DNA of 33,016 nucleotides. It comes from an uncultured Rickettsiales bacterium. GTDB lineage: Bacteria > Pseudomonadota > Alphaproteobacteria > Rickettsiales > UBA1997. Numbering within the stretch: position 1 is the stretch's first letter; each line of letters starts with the position of its first letter. The DNA lies in the NCBI GenBank assembly GCA_944391025.1, contig CALXSC010000024.1, forward strand, positions 1 through 33,016. The letters are read 5' to 3'. Under the pieces are notes generated by a model. The model made no database searches, had not been told where the DNA came from, and saw only the letters and a program-made list of their open reading frames with translations. Below are positions 1 to 7,281 of this stretch, in pieces. The translations under genes were made by a program, and so were the position numbers.

Positions 1-16
1 TGTGCTCTTCCGATCT
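1..16. other. Untrimmed Illumina TruSeq adapter
   Basis: The 16 bases are the reverse complement of AGATCGGAAGAGCACA, the start of the standard TruSeq read-through adapter. The pilin reading frame on the minus strand runs straight into it. This is a library artefact, so the genome sequence begins at about base 17 and the left end is a contig edge. Confidence 0.95.
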
Positions 17-137
17 ATTGATAGTTGTATTAAAGAAAAAGCAGAAATTTTTGATCTATTATATTTTAGAGAAATTTTAGAGTATCCTAATAATTCACCA
101 CCCCCCTCGCAATTTTCAGAGTTTTAAAACTCTTCAT
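17..137 (-). pseudogene. Type IV pilin-like protein, N-terminal fragment cut by contig end (out of frame)
   Basis: Only the first ~40 codons are present before the adapter. Reading minus-strand from the ATG at 137 gives MKSFKTLKIARG and then a stop. If the G6 run (101-106) had one more G, the frame would continue into KYNRSKISAFSLIQLSI, a prepilin methylation/secretion signal. It is clearly paralogous to the pilin at 26162-26939: the same RGGGxLL leader motif, then SLKYN(K/R)SK and SAFSLI(E/Q)LSI. The usual Glu at mature position 5 reads Gln here, close to the contig end where read support may be poor. Probable role: a pseudopilin or minor pilin exported by a type IV pilus or type II secretion apparatus. 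Homology is well supported; whether it is expressed is not. Confidence 0.7.
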
Positions 138-205
138 AACATATAAGCATTATTAGTAAATATAAACTAAATATATTAAAACAAAGTAAAAAGTCAATCT
201 GAAAA

Positions 206-850
206 TTAGAATATTTTATCTATTATCTTCAACACTACAGCCTTTCCAAATATAACCATTGCCCAAACAACAAATATGCTTAAAAAACCAATAAAAAATC
301 CAATAATTATAATCAGACCGTCTTTATTTAACAGTCCAAAGGAAATCATAATTATAGCAGTACCTGGAACGGAATTGGCAAATATTATTGGCGTTAGAGT
401 TATTGCGGCAAGGATAAAAACGACTATGCCAATTATTCTTTCTGCAATAGGTGAATTCATAAATGTCAATCTTCTTCTAGTAAATCTTTCTAATTTATAT
501 AGATATACCGAAGATTTTTCCACTATAAGAGCCAAAGTTTTTCTTTGTATACTTTTTTCAGTTATAAATTTTGGAAGCCAAACTTCCTGCAGTCCAATTG
601 CCATTTGAAATGAAAAAAACATTATGATAACACCAGCTATAGTAGCTATTGGCGGCGGCGCAGGAATTACAAGCAATAATGAAAATATAAGAATTAATAG
701 CGCAAATCCACCAGTATCAACAGATTTCAAAAGAATTCCTATCTTTATATTGTCATCCGTATTTTTATTATATATTTTATTAAGAAGTTTGCTTGTGGTC
801 TCAACATCTTCTTTTGAAATATTACTTTGATTGTCATTTTTATCTAGCAT
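206..850 (-). CDS. ExoD-family inner-membrane protein
   Basis: 214 residues. It resembles the ExoD family (exopolysaccharide synthesis ExoD), small polytopic membrane proteins named for a Rhizobium exopolysaccharide and alkali-tolerance phenotype; their biochemical role is unclear. A soluble N-terminal ~40 residues precedes a GGFALLILIFSLLLVIPAPPP segment, where the Pro-rich hairpin after the first hydrophobic stretch is typical. Further hydrophobic segments follow at about 70-90, 138-160 and 165-205. A basic stretch (FTRRRL) sits in the middle. The gene is alone, reading towards the contig end, with the pilin fragment downstream. The start is an ATG with no clear Shine-Dalgarno, as for most genes here. 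Family call is fairly sure; function in this organism is unknown. Confidence 0.75.
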   Translation of the reverse strand: MLDKNDNQSNISKEDVETTSKLLNKIYNKNTDDNIKIGILLKSVDTGGFALLILIFSLLLVIPAPPPIATIAGVIIMFFSFQMAIGLQEVWLPKFITEKSIQRKTLALIVEKSSVYLYKLERFTRRRLTFMNSPIAERIIGIVVFILAAITLTPIIFANSVPGTAIIMISFGLLNKDGLIIIIGFFIGFLSIFVVWAMVIFGKAVVLKIIDKIF

Positions 851-894
851 GCTTTCAAACTATCCAATTTTTTCAATATATCTCAAAAAAAGGC

Positions 895-969
895 TGGCTG
901 GGCTGGAGGGATTCGAACCATCGTATCACTGTATCAAAACCAGTTGCCTTACGACTTGGCTACAGCCCA
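895..969 (-). tRNA. tRNA-Gln (anticodon TTG)
   Basis: The minus strand folds as a cloverleaf. The 7-bp acceptor TGGGCTG/CAGCCCA is perfect, the D arm is GCC/GGC, the anticodon loop is TTTTGAT with anticodon TTG, and the T loop is TTCGAAT. A discriminator G and an encoded CCA (895-897) follow. The closing pair of the anticodon stem is a G-A mismatch, and the T stem has one mismatch. The sequence closely resembles bacterial tRNA-Gln. Confidence 0.95.
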
Positions 970-1125
970 ATATATCACTGTACAATATATTTTACATTCT
1001 ATAAAATATAAGTCAATAAAAATTTTAACTTTTTGTAGAAACAGCTGTTTAAATAATCAGCAATAGTTGCGATATGGCAGAGCAAAGCTTTTAATAAGCA
1101 GCTGCAAAATAAATGATAAAATAAA

Positions 1126-1201
1126 TGGTGAGTCCGGCGGGAATCGAACCCGCGACAACATGATTAAAAGTCATGTGCTCTACCTACTGAGCTACGAACT
1201 C
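1126..1201 (-). tRNA. tRNA-Lys (anticodon TTT)
   Basis: Minus-strand cloverleaf of 76 nt. The acceptor GAGTTCG/CGGACTC has one G-T pair, the D arm contains TAGCTCAGTAGGTAGAGC, the anticodon stem is CATGA/TCATG around CTTTTAA, and the T arm is GCGGGTTCGATTCCCGC. Discriminator A and CCA are encoded at 1126-1129. It lies 156 bp upstream of tRNA-Gln on the same strand. Confidence 0.97.
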
Positions 1202-1311
1202 ATAAACTGAGATACCTAATTAATTAAACACATCCAATTTTTAAAGTCAATGTTTTTTTAAATTTTTTTTGAAATTTTTTATTTTTGCAGTCATTCTACC
1301 TTTATATTATA

Positions 1312-2538
1312 TTAAAAAAACATTCTAAGCTCTATTTTGAAAGCGTTATATTTTCCTTTGTAGGCATAGTTTGTATCCGTTACACTATTTATTGAATAGT
1401 TTATTAAAAGCCTGATATAGTCTTCAGGAATCCATGTAAGACCTATTGTATAATCGTAGTGTGAACCTATATTGTCTATAAAAATGCCATTCCTGTCCTT
1501 TCCATCGGCCAAAGAATATCTAAACACGCCCTGGAATGCGCCAGCACCTCCTTTGGAAAGTGGATTTTTAACCTTTATTCCGCCAAAATATCCTGATTTG
1601 TTATAAATCTTATGTTCTCCAGTAAATGTGACAATCAATTCAGCCGATAGTCCATCAAAATTAAATTTTTTTCCATCAAATCTTGATCTATCATATTCAT
1701 AGTAGTTTTTAATATATTCACTGGTAAAATTTATAAATCTATATTGCAAACCAAGTTCAAGTCCATAGTAGTAGCTTTTCTCAACCATATTTGGATTATT
1801 AACCCTATCATTATTATAATTCTGATACATCAAATCCAATCCCAAGTGGACAACATAGGTTTCATTTCTTATCGGGGTATAATATGTTCTAAATGTAAAA
1901 TTATAGTCCATATCATCCTCAAGTTTATTTTCTACACTGGTTCCATTTCCAAAAATACCGGTTGAAAGTCCAAACTCATCGGTCTTCCATACAAAATTTA
2001 AGCCAATTAAATATGAAGAAAACCAACCCATTTTAGTAAAAGAATTAAAATCTATTGTAGCCATTGTATTTGAACTTTTTTCCCTTTCCATAAAAGCAGG
2101 AGCAATCACCTGTCCAAACTTAAGCATCATCTCATCATTAAAGCTATAGCCTATAAAAGTCTCGCCCAAATACGCCCTGTCCTTATCAAAATTTCCCTCA
2201 AATTGAAAAATAAAATCATCCATTTCCTTTGAAATTGTAAATCTAGCCCTTCTTATAGAAAATTTATCATTGTAGTCATTTACATCGTAGCTTTTTAGTT
2301 TGCTGTTTTCATCATACCAGTTGGCATCAACATGAATTCTTCCACTAATTTTTAAACCATCCAAAAGACTATTCAACCTATCGCCGCCGCTACTGTTATT
2401 ACTTTTCTTCTTTATTTCTTTATCCAGTTCATTTATTTGATTTTGAAGTTCTTTAATCTCCTTTTCATAGTCTTTAGAAAAAGAATTTTTACAAAGCACA
2501 AAAGATATAAATAATAAAAAGATAAATTTTATCTTCAT
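1312..2538 (-). CDS. OprO/OprP-family outer-membrane porin
   Basis: 408 residues. An N-terminal signal peptide (hydrophobic core FIFLLFISFVLC) is followed by a coiled-coil stretch (about residues 24-47), as in trimeric porins with a periplasmic coil. The barrel opens with DGLKISGRIHVDANWYD and FSIRRARFTISKEMDD, typical of the phosphate-selective porin O/P family. It continues as alternating aromatic beta strands and ends in RMFF, with the C-terminal aromatic needed for Bam recognition. Substrate cannot be inferred: many alphaproteobacterial members are not phosphate-specific. The gene has its own promoter and a structured leader (2643-2721). Its 3' end is AT-rich with no strong terminator seen before the tRNAs. 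Confidence 0.85.
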   Translation of the reverse strand: MKIKFIFLLFISFVLCKNSFSKDYEKEIKELQNQINELDKEIKKKSNNSSGGDRLNSLLDGLKISGRIHVDANWYDENSKLKSYDVNDYNDKFSIRRARFTISKEMDDFIFQFEGNFDKDRAYLGETFIGYSFNDEMMLKFGQVIAPAFMEREKSSNTMATIDFNSFTKMGWFSSYLIGLNFVWKTDEFGLSTGIFGNGTSVENKLEDDMDYNFTFRTYYTPIRNETYVVHLGLDLMYQNYNNDRVNNPNMVEKSYYYGLELGLQYRFINFTSEYIKNYYEYDRSRFDGKKFNFDGLSAELIVTFTGEHKIYNKSGYFGGIKVKNPLSKGGAGAFQGVFRYSLADGKDRNGIFIDNIGSHYDYTIGLTWIPEDYIRLLINYSINSVTDTNYAYKGKYNAFKIELRMFF

Positions 2539-2642
2539 TTTACAATAAGTAGTTAGTAGATTTAAAGAGCATGATAGAGAAAAAAATTATAATATCAAGT
2601 TAAATTGTTCAAAAGATTAAATTATTTTAAAAAAATATAAAA

Positions 2643-2721
2643 AAAACTTTGGGACACGGAGGCATAAAATTTGCAATTTATTTCCAAAAGGTTTTGTATT
2701 AAATTGCTATCCCAAAGTTTT
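2643..2721 (-). ncRNA. Structured leader/attenuator or small RNA upstream of the porin
   Basis: A 12-bp perfect outer stem (2643-2654 with 2710-2721, core CTTTGGGA/TCCCAAAG) encloses an 8-bp inner stem (2673-2680 with 2700-2707, GCAATTTA/TAAATTGC) and an asymmetric 18-nt side. On the minus strand the outer stem runs straight into a U-rich tract, the form of an intrinsic terminator. A TTGACA promoter lies about 30-60 nt upstream, and the porin ATG is about 105 nt downstream. It could be a transcription attenuator controlling the porin or a stand-alone small RNA. It matches no RNA family I recognise. Confidence 0.5.
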
Positions 2722-2753
2722 GTTAATTATCCATTGGACTCTTAACGAATTAA

Positions 2754-2781
2754 TTATTACATAACAATTTTAAGCTGTCAA
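2754..2781 (-). promoter_or_regulatory. Promoter for porin leader
   Basis: Minus-strand -35 TTGACA (2776-2781), 16-bp spacer, -10-like TAATAA (2754-2759). It is placed to transcribe the hairpin at 2643-2721 and the porin. The -35 is perfect and the -10 is weak. Confidence 0.5.
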
Positions 2782-2890
2782 GAAAAAAGTTAATATTTTT
2801 TAATCGTATTGATTATTGATAATAAAGGGTTTATAAATATTTTATACAACCTTTGAGATATTTTTTTAAATTTTTTTATATAAAAAATAC

Positions 2891-2920
2891 AAAAAAAATA
2901 GGGTATATTTACCCTATTTT
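2891..2920 (-). terminator. Intrinsic terminator of metK
   Basis: An 11-bp perfect stem (2895-2905 with 2910-2920, core ATAGGGTA/TACCCTAT), 4-nt loop, then a minus-strand U run (A's at 2891-2894). It begins about 20 nt past the metK stop codon. The arms are flanked by A/T on both sides, so it could work in both directions. Confidence 0.85.
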
Positions 2921-2940
2921 TACAACTTTAAATATATTTG

Positions 2941-4113
2941 CTATATAAGTTTTTTTAATTCGTCAACCAAATCTAGTTTTTCCCAAGTAAAACCGCCATC
3001 CGTATCAGGTTTTCTACCAAAATGACCGTAGCTTGCTGTTCTTTTATATATAGGTTTAGCCAGTTCCAGCCTCTCCCTAATCTTTCTAGGTCTTAGGTCA
3101 ACTAATTCCCTTAATTTTTCAGCAATTTTATCTTCGCTAACTTTTCCGCCGCCATAGCAGTTTACGTAGAATGATAGCGGTTCCGCTACGCCTATTGCAT
3201 AGGAAATTTGAATTAAACACTGGTCAGCAAGTCCGGAAGCTACAACATTTTTAGCCAAATACCTTGCAACATATGCAGCACTCCTATCAACCTTGCTTGG
3301 ATCTTTTCCGGAAAATGCGCCGCCACCATGGGGAGCATAGCCGCCATAGGTATCAACGATAATCTTTCTCCCAGTCAATCCCGTATCGCCGTCAGGACCT
3401 CCAATAACAAACCTTCCAGTAGGATTTACGAGAATATTACTTTCATTAGTAGGCATCCATCCATTTGGCAGAGTACTCTCTATATATGGTTTAATCAGTT
3501 TTCTAACATCAGCAACGCTTAAATTGTTCCTATGTTGAATGGATACCAGAACCTTTTCAGCCCTAACAGGTTTACCGTCAATATATTCCAAAGTAACCTG
3601 AGCCTTAGCATCAGGTCCTAAATCCTTTAGATCGCCTCTCTTTATAGCCTGCATTATATTATATAAAACTTTATGAGAATAATATATAGCACTAGGCATA
3701 TAGTCTTCTGTTTCATTACATGCATATCCAAACATAATACCCTGGTCACCAGCGCCCTCATTATCTTCATCTTTGCCAATATCAACTCCCATAGCGATAT
3801 CATTGGACTGGCAGTGCATTAAATTTTCAATTTTTACAGTTCTCCAGTCAAAACCTTCCTGTTCATATCCAATTTCCTTAATTGTATTTCTAACAATATT
3901 TTCCAGTTCTTCGTCTGTCATACATGTGCCATTAGTAGTTCTAACCTCACCGCCGACAATAACCCTATTTGTAGTAGCAAATGTTTCACAGGCAACCTTT
4001 GAATTTGGATCAAGAGCCAAGTAGGCATCCAGTATTGAATCAGAAATTTGATCACATATTTTATCCGGATGCCCCTCTGATACGGACTCGCTAGTAAAAA
4101 AATATTTTTTCAT
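2941..4113 (-). CDS. metK: S-adenosylmethionine synthetase
   Basis: 390 residues, full length for the family. The enzyme makes SAM from methionine and ATP with release of phosphate and pyrophosphate, in the cytoplasm. Visible motifs: [14 protein letters not shown] at about residues 12-25 (His15 and Asp17 are active-site positions in the family), [12 protein letters not shown] at about 120-131 (methionine/ATP signature), and [19 protein letters not shown] at about 263-281 (the phosphate-binding loop). The ATG start gives the usual [17 protein letters not shown]-terminus. It stands alone between a terminator and a SAM-II-like riboswitch, so product feedback on expression is likely. It supplies the SAM used by MtaB and RsmJ in this window. 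Confidence 0.98.
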   Translation of the reverse strand: MKKYFFTSESVSEGHPDKICDQISDSILDAYLALDPNSKVACETFATTNRVIVGGEVRTTNGTCMTDEELENIVRNTIKEIGYEQEGFDWRTVKIENLMHCQSNDIAMGVDIGKDEDNEGAGDQGIMFGYACNETEDYMPSAIYYSHKVLYNIMQAIKRGDLKDLGPDAKAQVTLEYIDGKPVRAEKVLVSIQHRNNLSVADVRKLIKPYIESTLPNGWMPTNESNILVNPTGRFVIGGPDGDTGLTGRKIIVDTYGGYAPHGGGAFSGKDPSKVDRSAAYVARYLAKNVVASGLADQCLIQISYAIGVAEPLSFYVNCYGGGKVSEDKIAEKLRELVDLRPRKIRERLELAKPIYKRTASYGHFGRKPDTDGGFTWEKLDLVDELKKLI

Positions 4114-4193
4114 TATATATTACTCAATTTATTAATAATTTATTTTAATTGCATTGAGCTAAATGGATTATAGGATTATATTTGATAATTTTT

Positions 4194-4241
4194 CCGCTTT
4201 AGCTAATTATTTAAAGTGTCTGCAATTTGTAAATCAACACT
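4194..4241 (-). promoter_or_regulatory. SAM-II-like riboswitch upstream of metK
   Basis: On the minus strand, P1 is AGTGT (4237-4241) pairing with ACACT (4215-4219). The P1 loop is TGATTTACAAATTGCAG, and P1 is followed by TTTAAATAATTAGCTAAAGC. The blocks TGATTTA, TTGCA, TAAA and AGCTAAA fall in the order and spacing of the SAM-II (metA-type) aptamer of Alphaproteobacteria as I recall it. The aptamer ends 80 nt before the metK ATG, farther than usual. A possible expression platform is the CTCAAT/ATTGAG stem (4123-4128 with 4153-4158), whose downstream arm holds GAG close to the start codon. Recognised from memory of the consensus, without a covariance search. Confidence 0.8.
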
Positions 4242-4284
4242 GACAAAAACTTTAAAACTATTTTTGGAATATGCAAGTATTTTG

Positions 4285-4312
4285 TTTACTTTTTAATTAA
4301 GCATGTTATAAT
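4285..4312 (+). promoter_or_regulatory. Promoter for coaX-rsmJ
   Basis: -35 TTTACT (4285-4290), 16-bp spacer, perfect -10 TATAAT (4307-4312). The expected start point is about 4319, leaving a short leader to the ATG at 4342. Confidence 0.65.
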
Positions 4313-4341
4313 TTATAGGTGTTATATAACTTATTTAAAAA

Positions 4342-5112
4342 ATGATACTAACAGTTGATATTGGAAATTCTAATATAGTCTTAGCAATATTTGACAAAGA
4401 TAAAATTATAAAAAAGTGGAGAATAATTACCTCAAAGGTAAAATCAAAAGATGAATATTCAATGATTATTCAACAGTTGATGAAAGCTGATGAAATAGAT
4501 TTTACTAAAATAAAAGGAATAGTATTATCTTCAGTAGTACCTGAAATTAACGCAATTTTCAAAGACAGCCTAAAATTTTTAAATGCAAAAATATTGACCA
4601 TAGGCGATAAATCTGTAAAAATTGGGCTAAAAATTAAAAAAGGTCTAGAAAGTGAAGTTGGGAGTGATATCCTAATGAATATTGTTGCAGGAAAAAAGAA
4701 ATTTAAGGAAAACTTTATAATAGTTGATATGGGAACAGCTACAACATTTGATATAGCGCTAAAAGACGCCGAATATGCAGGAAGCATAATAACCCCAGGC
4801 GTACAGCTATCAGCCTTGAGTCTGCACAGTTCATGTTCACAGCTTCCACTAATAGAAGTAAAAAAACCAGACCATTTTATGGGCGTAAATACAAATGAAG
4901 TATTAAAATCCGGAATATATTACGGATATATCGGTTCAATAAAAGAAATTGTTTCACAGATACAAAGCAACTTCAGTGATACAAAATTTAAAATATATCT
5001 GACTGGCGGGTTATCGCCTATATTTATACAAGATTTAAATTTTATAGATGGAGTTTATCCGGATTTAACTTCAGAAGGTTTAAACGAAATCTGGTATTTA
5101 AACAATAAATAA
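4342..5112 (+). CDS. coaX: Type III pantothenate kinase
   Basis: 256 residues, normal length. It phosphorylates pantothenate, the first step of coenzyme A synthesis; type III enzymes use ATP and a monovalent cation and are not inhibited by CoA. ASKHA-fold motifs are visible: DIGNSN at residues 6-11 (phosphate loop 1), DMGTATTFD near 129-137, the GSIITPGVQLS loop with the typical Pro-Gly, and YLTGG near the C-terminus. The gene has its own TATAAT promoter and is followed 4 nt later by rsmJ, so the two are probably co-transcribed. No Shine-Dalgarno is visible before the ATG, which gives the canonical MILTVDIGNSN start. Confidence 0.95.
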   Translation: MILTVDIGNSNIVLAIFDKDKIIKKWRIITSKVKSKDEYSMIIQQLMKADEIDFTKIKGIVLSSVVPEINAIFKDSLKFLNAKILTIGDKSVKIGLKIKKGLESEVGSDILMNIVAGKKKFKENFIIVDMGTATTFDIALKDAEYAGSIITPGVQLSALSLHSSCSQLPLIEVKKPDHFMGVNTNEVLKSGIYYGYIGSIKEIVSQIQSNFSDTKFKIYLTGGLSPIFIQDLNFIDGVYPDLTSEGLNEIWYLNNK

Positions 5113-5116
5113 TACA

Positions 5117-5824
5117 ATGAATACAAAATCAGAGTCTGAATTTATAGAATATTTTAATAAATCAAACTCTGATTTTGTTTTATATGCTAACGATAAAAAA
5201 ATTCTACTAAAATCAAACACGCACAAGGATTGGCTGCCATTTTCAATAGATTTTCTATCAAACAAAATAACAAGAAGGAAAAATCAATTTGGACTAAATC
5301 AGGAAATTTCAAAGGCGATAGGAATTAAAAAGGACTACAGACCATCGGTATTAGATACAACAGCAGGGCTTGGCAGAGATTCATTTATGCTGGCTTCGCT
5401 AGGATGCAATGTAACAATGCTAGAACGAAACCCCGTAATTTTTTTACTTCTACAAAATGGATTGAATATAGCAATGGAAGATGAAGAAGCTAAAGAGATA
5501 ATAGGGAGAATGAAGCTTATAAATGCAAACTCAATAGAATTTTTAAAAAACAATCTAGAAAATTTTGATGTAATCTATATAGACCCAATGTTTCCAAAAT
5601 CAAAAAAATCTAGATTAGTAAAAAAAGATATGCAGATTTTCAGGGAAATTGTTGGTGACGACCTTGACAGTTCAGAATTGCTAAAACTAGCCCTAAAACA
5701 AAAAGTAAAGCGCATTGTGGTAAAAAGAATGATGAATTCAGAAAATATAGCCAATATTAAACCAAACTTTGAAATAAAAGGAAAAACAACTAGATTTGAT
5801 GTATATATACCAGCCAACAATTAA
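5117..5824 (+). CDS. rsmJ: 16S rRNA (guanine1516-N2)-methyltransferase-like protein
   Basis: 235 residues, matching the RsmJ (YhiQ) family, which uses SAM to methylate G1516 of 16S rRNA. Motif I is DTTAGLGRDSFMLASLGC at about residues 74-91, directly followed by VTMLERNPVIFLLLQNGL, both highly characteristic. Motif IV is YIDPMFP at about 154-160. The C-terminal VKRMM segment also fits. It starts 4 nt after coaX and ends 2 nt from the convergent XRE gene. RsmJ is better known from Gammaproteobacteria, so the exact modified base in this organism is inferred. Confidence 0.88.
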   Translation: MNTKSESEFIEYFNKSNSDFVLYANDKKILLKSNTHKDWLPFSIDFLSNKITRRKNQFGLNQEISKAIGIKKDYRPSVLDTTAGLGRDSFMLASLGCNVTMLERNPVIFLLLQNGLNIAMEDEEAKEIIGRMKLINANSIEFLKNNLENFDVIYIDPMFPKSKKSRLVKKDMQIFREIVGDDLDSSELLKLALKQKVKRIVVKRMMNSENIANIKPNFEIKGKTTRFDVYIPANN

Positions 5825-5826
5825 TT

Positions 5827-6117
5827 TTACTCAAGCTCCCTATCTAATATATTTATTATATCAGATATTATTCTATCTTTTTTAGTATTAGAGGTAAAAT
5901 TAACTTTTGGTTCAGCAAACAATTCTTGAGGTTTTAGCTTTAGAGCATTTGCAATCTTTTCCAGCATATCAACCGAAGGAAATCTTTTTGCTGTTTCTAT
6001 TAATCCTATATAATTTGTAGATATTTCACACAAATCAGCTAGTTGCATTTGCGTCAATCTCTTTCGTTTTCGTGCTAATTTTATATTGCTAGCCAAATAC
6101 TCTTGAAATATATTCAT
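5827..6117 (-). CDS. XRE-family helix-turn-helix regulator
   Basis: 96 residues. A Cro/C1-type HTH occupies about residues 12-66: LARKRKRLTQMQLADLCEIS supplies helices 1-2 and STNYIGLIETAKRFPSVDML the recognition helix and turn, followed by LEKIANALKLKPQELF. The C-terminal 25 residues (TKKDRIISDIINILDREL) look like a small dimerisation helix. It is divergent from the GT82-like gene, and its -10 box lies inside one of two matching dyads (6133-6159, 6194-6220). This suggests autorepression and coordinate control of the glycosyltransferase. Targets elsewhere are unknown. Confidence 0.9.
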   Translation of the reverse strand: MNIFQEYLASNIKLARKRKRLTQMQLADLCEISTNYIGLIETAKRFPSVDMLEKIANALKLKPQELFAEPKVNFTSNTKKDRIISDIINILDRELE

Positions 6118-6132
6118 GTTGGTTTTTTATTT

Positions 6133-6159
6133 TTTTTATATACTAGCAGTAAATAAAAA
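6133..6159. promoter_or_regulatory. Operator-like dyad 1 (XRE side)
   Basis: A 27-bp site with the dyad TTTTTAT-n2-AC-n5-GT-n2-ATAAAAA. It matches the site at 6194-6220 at all but a few central positions. It covers the -10 box of the XRE promoter and ends 15 bp before that gene's ATG. Confidence 0.6.
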
Positions 6160-6168
6160 ACTTGACAA
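6140..6168 (-). promoter_or_regulatory. XRE regulator promoter
   Basis: Minus-strand -35 TTGTCA (6163-6168), 17-bp spacer, -10 TAGTAT (6140-6145). The -35 overlaps the plus-strand -35 of the divergent glycosyltransferase promoter. Confidence 0.6.
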
Positions 6169-6189
6169 TTAATTGTTGGTATTTATAAA
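6162..6189 (+). promoter_or_regulatory. GT82-like gene promoter
   Basis: -35 TTGACA (6162-6167), 16-bp spacer, -10 TATAAA (6184-6189). It lies between the two operator-like dyads, and dyad 2 begins 4 bp after the -10, over the expected start point. Confidence 0.65.
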
Positions 6190-6193
6190 ATGA

Positions 6194-6220
6194 TTTTTAT
6201 ATACTATTGGTTAATAAAAA
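6194..6220. promoter_or_regulatory. Operator-like dyad 2 (glycosyltransferase side)
   Basis: Second 27-bp copy of the TTTTTAT...ATAAAAA dyad, starting 61 bp from dyad 1, close to six helical turns. It sits on the likely transcription start of the glycosyltransferase gene. Confidence 0.6.
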
Positions 6221-6315
6221 TGTTTAATTTAAAATAAAAATCAAACAGAAAAATTATCTATTTATTTAATAAAATACCAATTTTTAGCTATAGAATTGAT
6301 GCAAATAATAAAATA

Positions 6316-7239
6316 ATGTTCAAACGATTCTTGCATAATTTTATATTTAATCTAATTTGCTGTTTTGTGCCTTTTAAAAAAATTAGAAAAAAAATTAGAT
6401 TAAAGACTAAACATTATAATTCTGTAATTATAAATAAAATAAATTATAAGAGAAGCCAAAAACCAATTGAACCATATGCCTATATAAGAGTATGCAACGA
6501 AATTGAAACCATTGATGCCTGCTTAAACAGTATATTGCCGGTAATAAAAAAAGGAGTTATCGGCTATAATGACTGCGATGATGGATCTGAAGAATATATT
6601 TTAGAATTCTGCAAAAATAATAGAGGATTCATACCATACAAATATCCCTATAAAGTATTTAATTTTACTGATCCAAGATTATTTGATAAAAATTGCAAAG
6701 AAGAAAATAAATTTTTCCACTATTCAAATGAAGTTTTAAAGTTAATACCAAAAAATGAATGGATAATAAAGATAGACTGCGACCATATTTTTGATAAAGA
6801 AAAACTTAAAAATTTAATGTATTTGCCAGCAGACAACAACGATGCAATAATAATGGCCAGACTAAATTTGCATTATGATGGAAAAAATTTATACTTTATA
6901 AAAGATTGTCCAATACTAACCACAGAAGATCATTGGATTATTTACAACAATAATTTAGAATTTGTTCCAATGCTTTACAATAAAGCAACTATGATTGAGT
7001 ATCTAGATATATCCTCAAGAAAACTAATTTATTCCGAAGTAAGCAATTATCATTTTCCATTAATTAAAAAAAGAAGAAATTCATTTGATATGAATAATTT
7101 AATTGAATTCAATAAATTTATATCCGATGGGCTTTTAGAAAAATACATAAAAGACAATAATCTTCCTGTAATTATTGATGACAGGTTAATTAAGGATATT
7201 ACATCTAACAGCAATATACAAAGAATTAAAATCAATTAA
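6316..7239 (+). CDS. CgtA-like glycosyltransferase (GT82-type)
   Basis: 307 residues. The layout matches Campylobacter CgtA (beta-1,4-N-acetylgalactosaminyltransferase acting on lipooligosaccharide). A membrane-proximal N-terminus carries FVPFKKIRKKI (residues 18-28). Then come YAYIRVCNEIETIDACL (54-70), SILPVIKKGVIGYNDCDDGS (72-91), EYILEFCKNNRGFIP (93-107) and PKNEWIIKIDCDHIFD (145-160). DCD at 154-156 is the nucleotide-sugar/metal motif. The late NYHFPLIKKRR segment also has a CgtA counterpart. The likely role is adding a sugar to a surface glycan; donor and acceptor are unknown. It is controlled from a promoter shared with an XRE regulator. The isolated position and its resemblance to Epsilonproteobacteria suggest lateral transfer (inference). 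Confidence 0.8.
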   Translation: MFKRFLHNFIFNLICCFVPFKKIRKKIRLKTKHYNSVIINKINYKRSQKPIEPYAYIRVCNEIETIDACLNSILPVIKKGVIGYNDCDDGSEEYILEFCKNNRGFIPYKYPYKVFNFTDPRLFDKNCKEENKFFHYSNEVLKLIPKNEWIIKIDCDHIFDKEKLKNLMYLPADNNDAIIMARLNLHYDGKNLYFIKDCPILTTEDHWIIYNNNLEFVPMLYNKATMIEYLDISSRKLIYSEVSNYHFPLIKKRRNSFDMNNLIEFNKFISDGLLEKYIKDNNLPVIIDDRLIKDITSNSNIQRIKIN

Positions 7240-7253
7240 AATAAAATTATAAA

Positions 7254-7277
7254 AATAGGAGATAAAAATCCCCTATT
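7254..7277. terminator. Terminator between convergent genes
   Basis: Imperfect hairpin AATAGG-A-GA / TC-C-CCTATT with loop TAAAA, followed on the plus strand by AATTTT. It lies in the 42-nt gap between the GT82-like gene and the convergent helical-repeat gene. Confidence 0.55.
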
Positions 7278-7281
7278 AATT

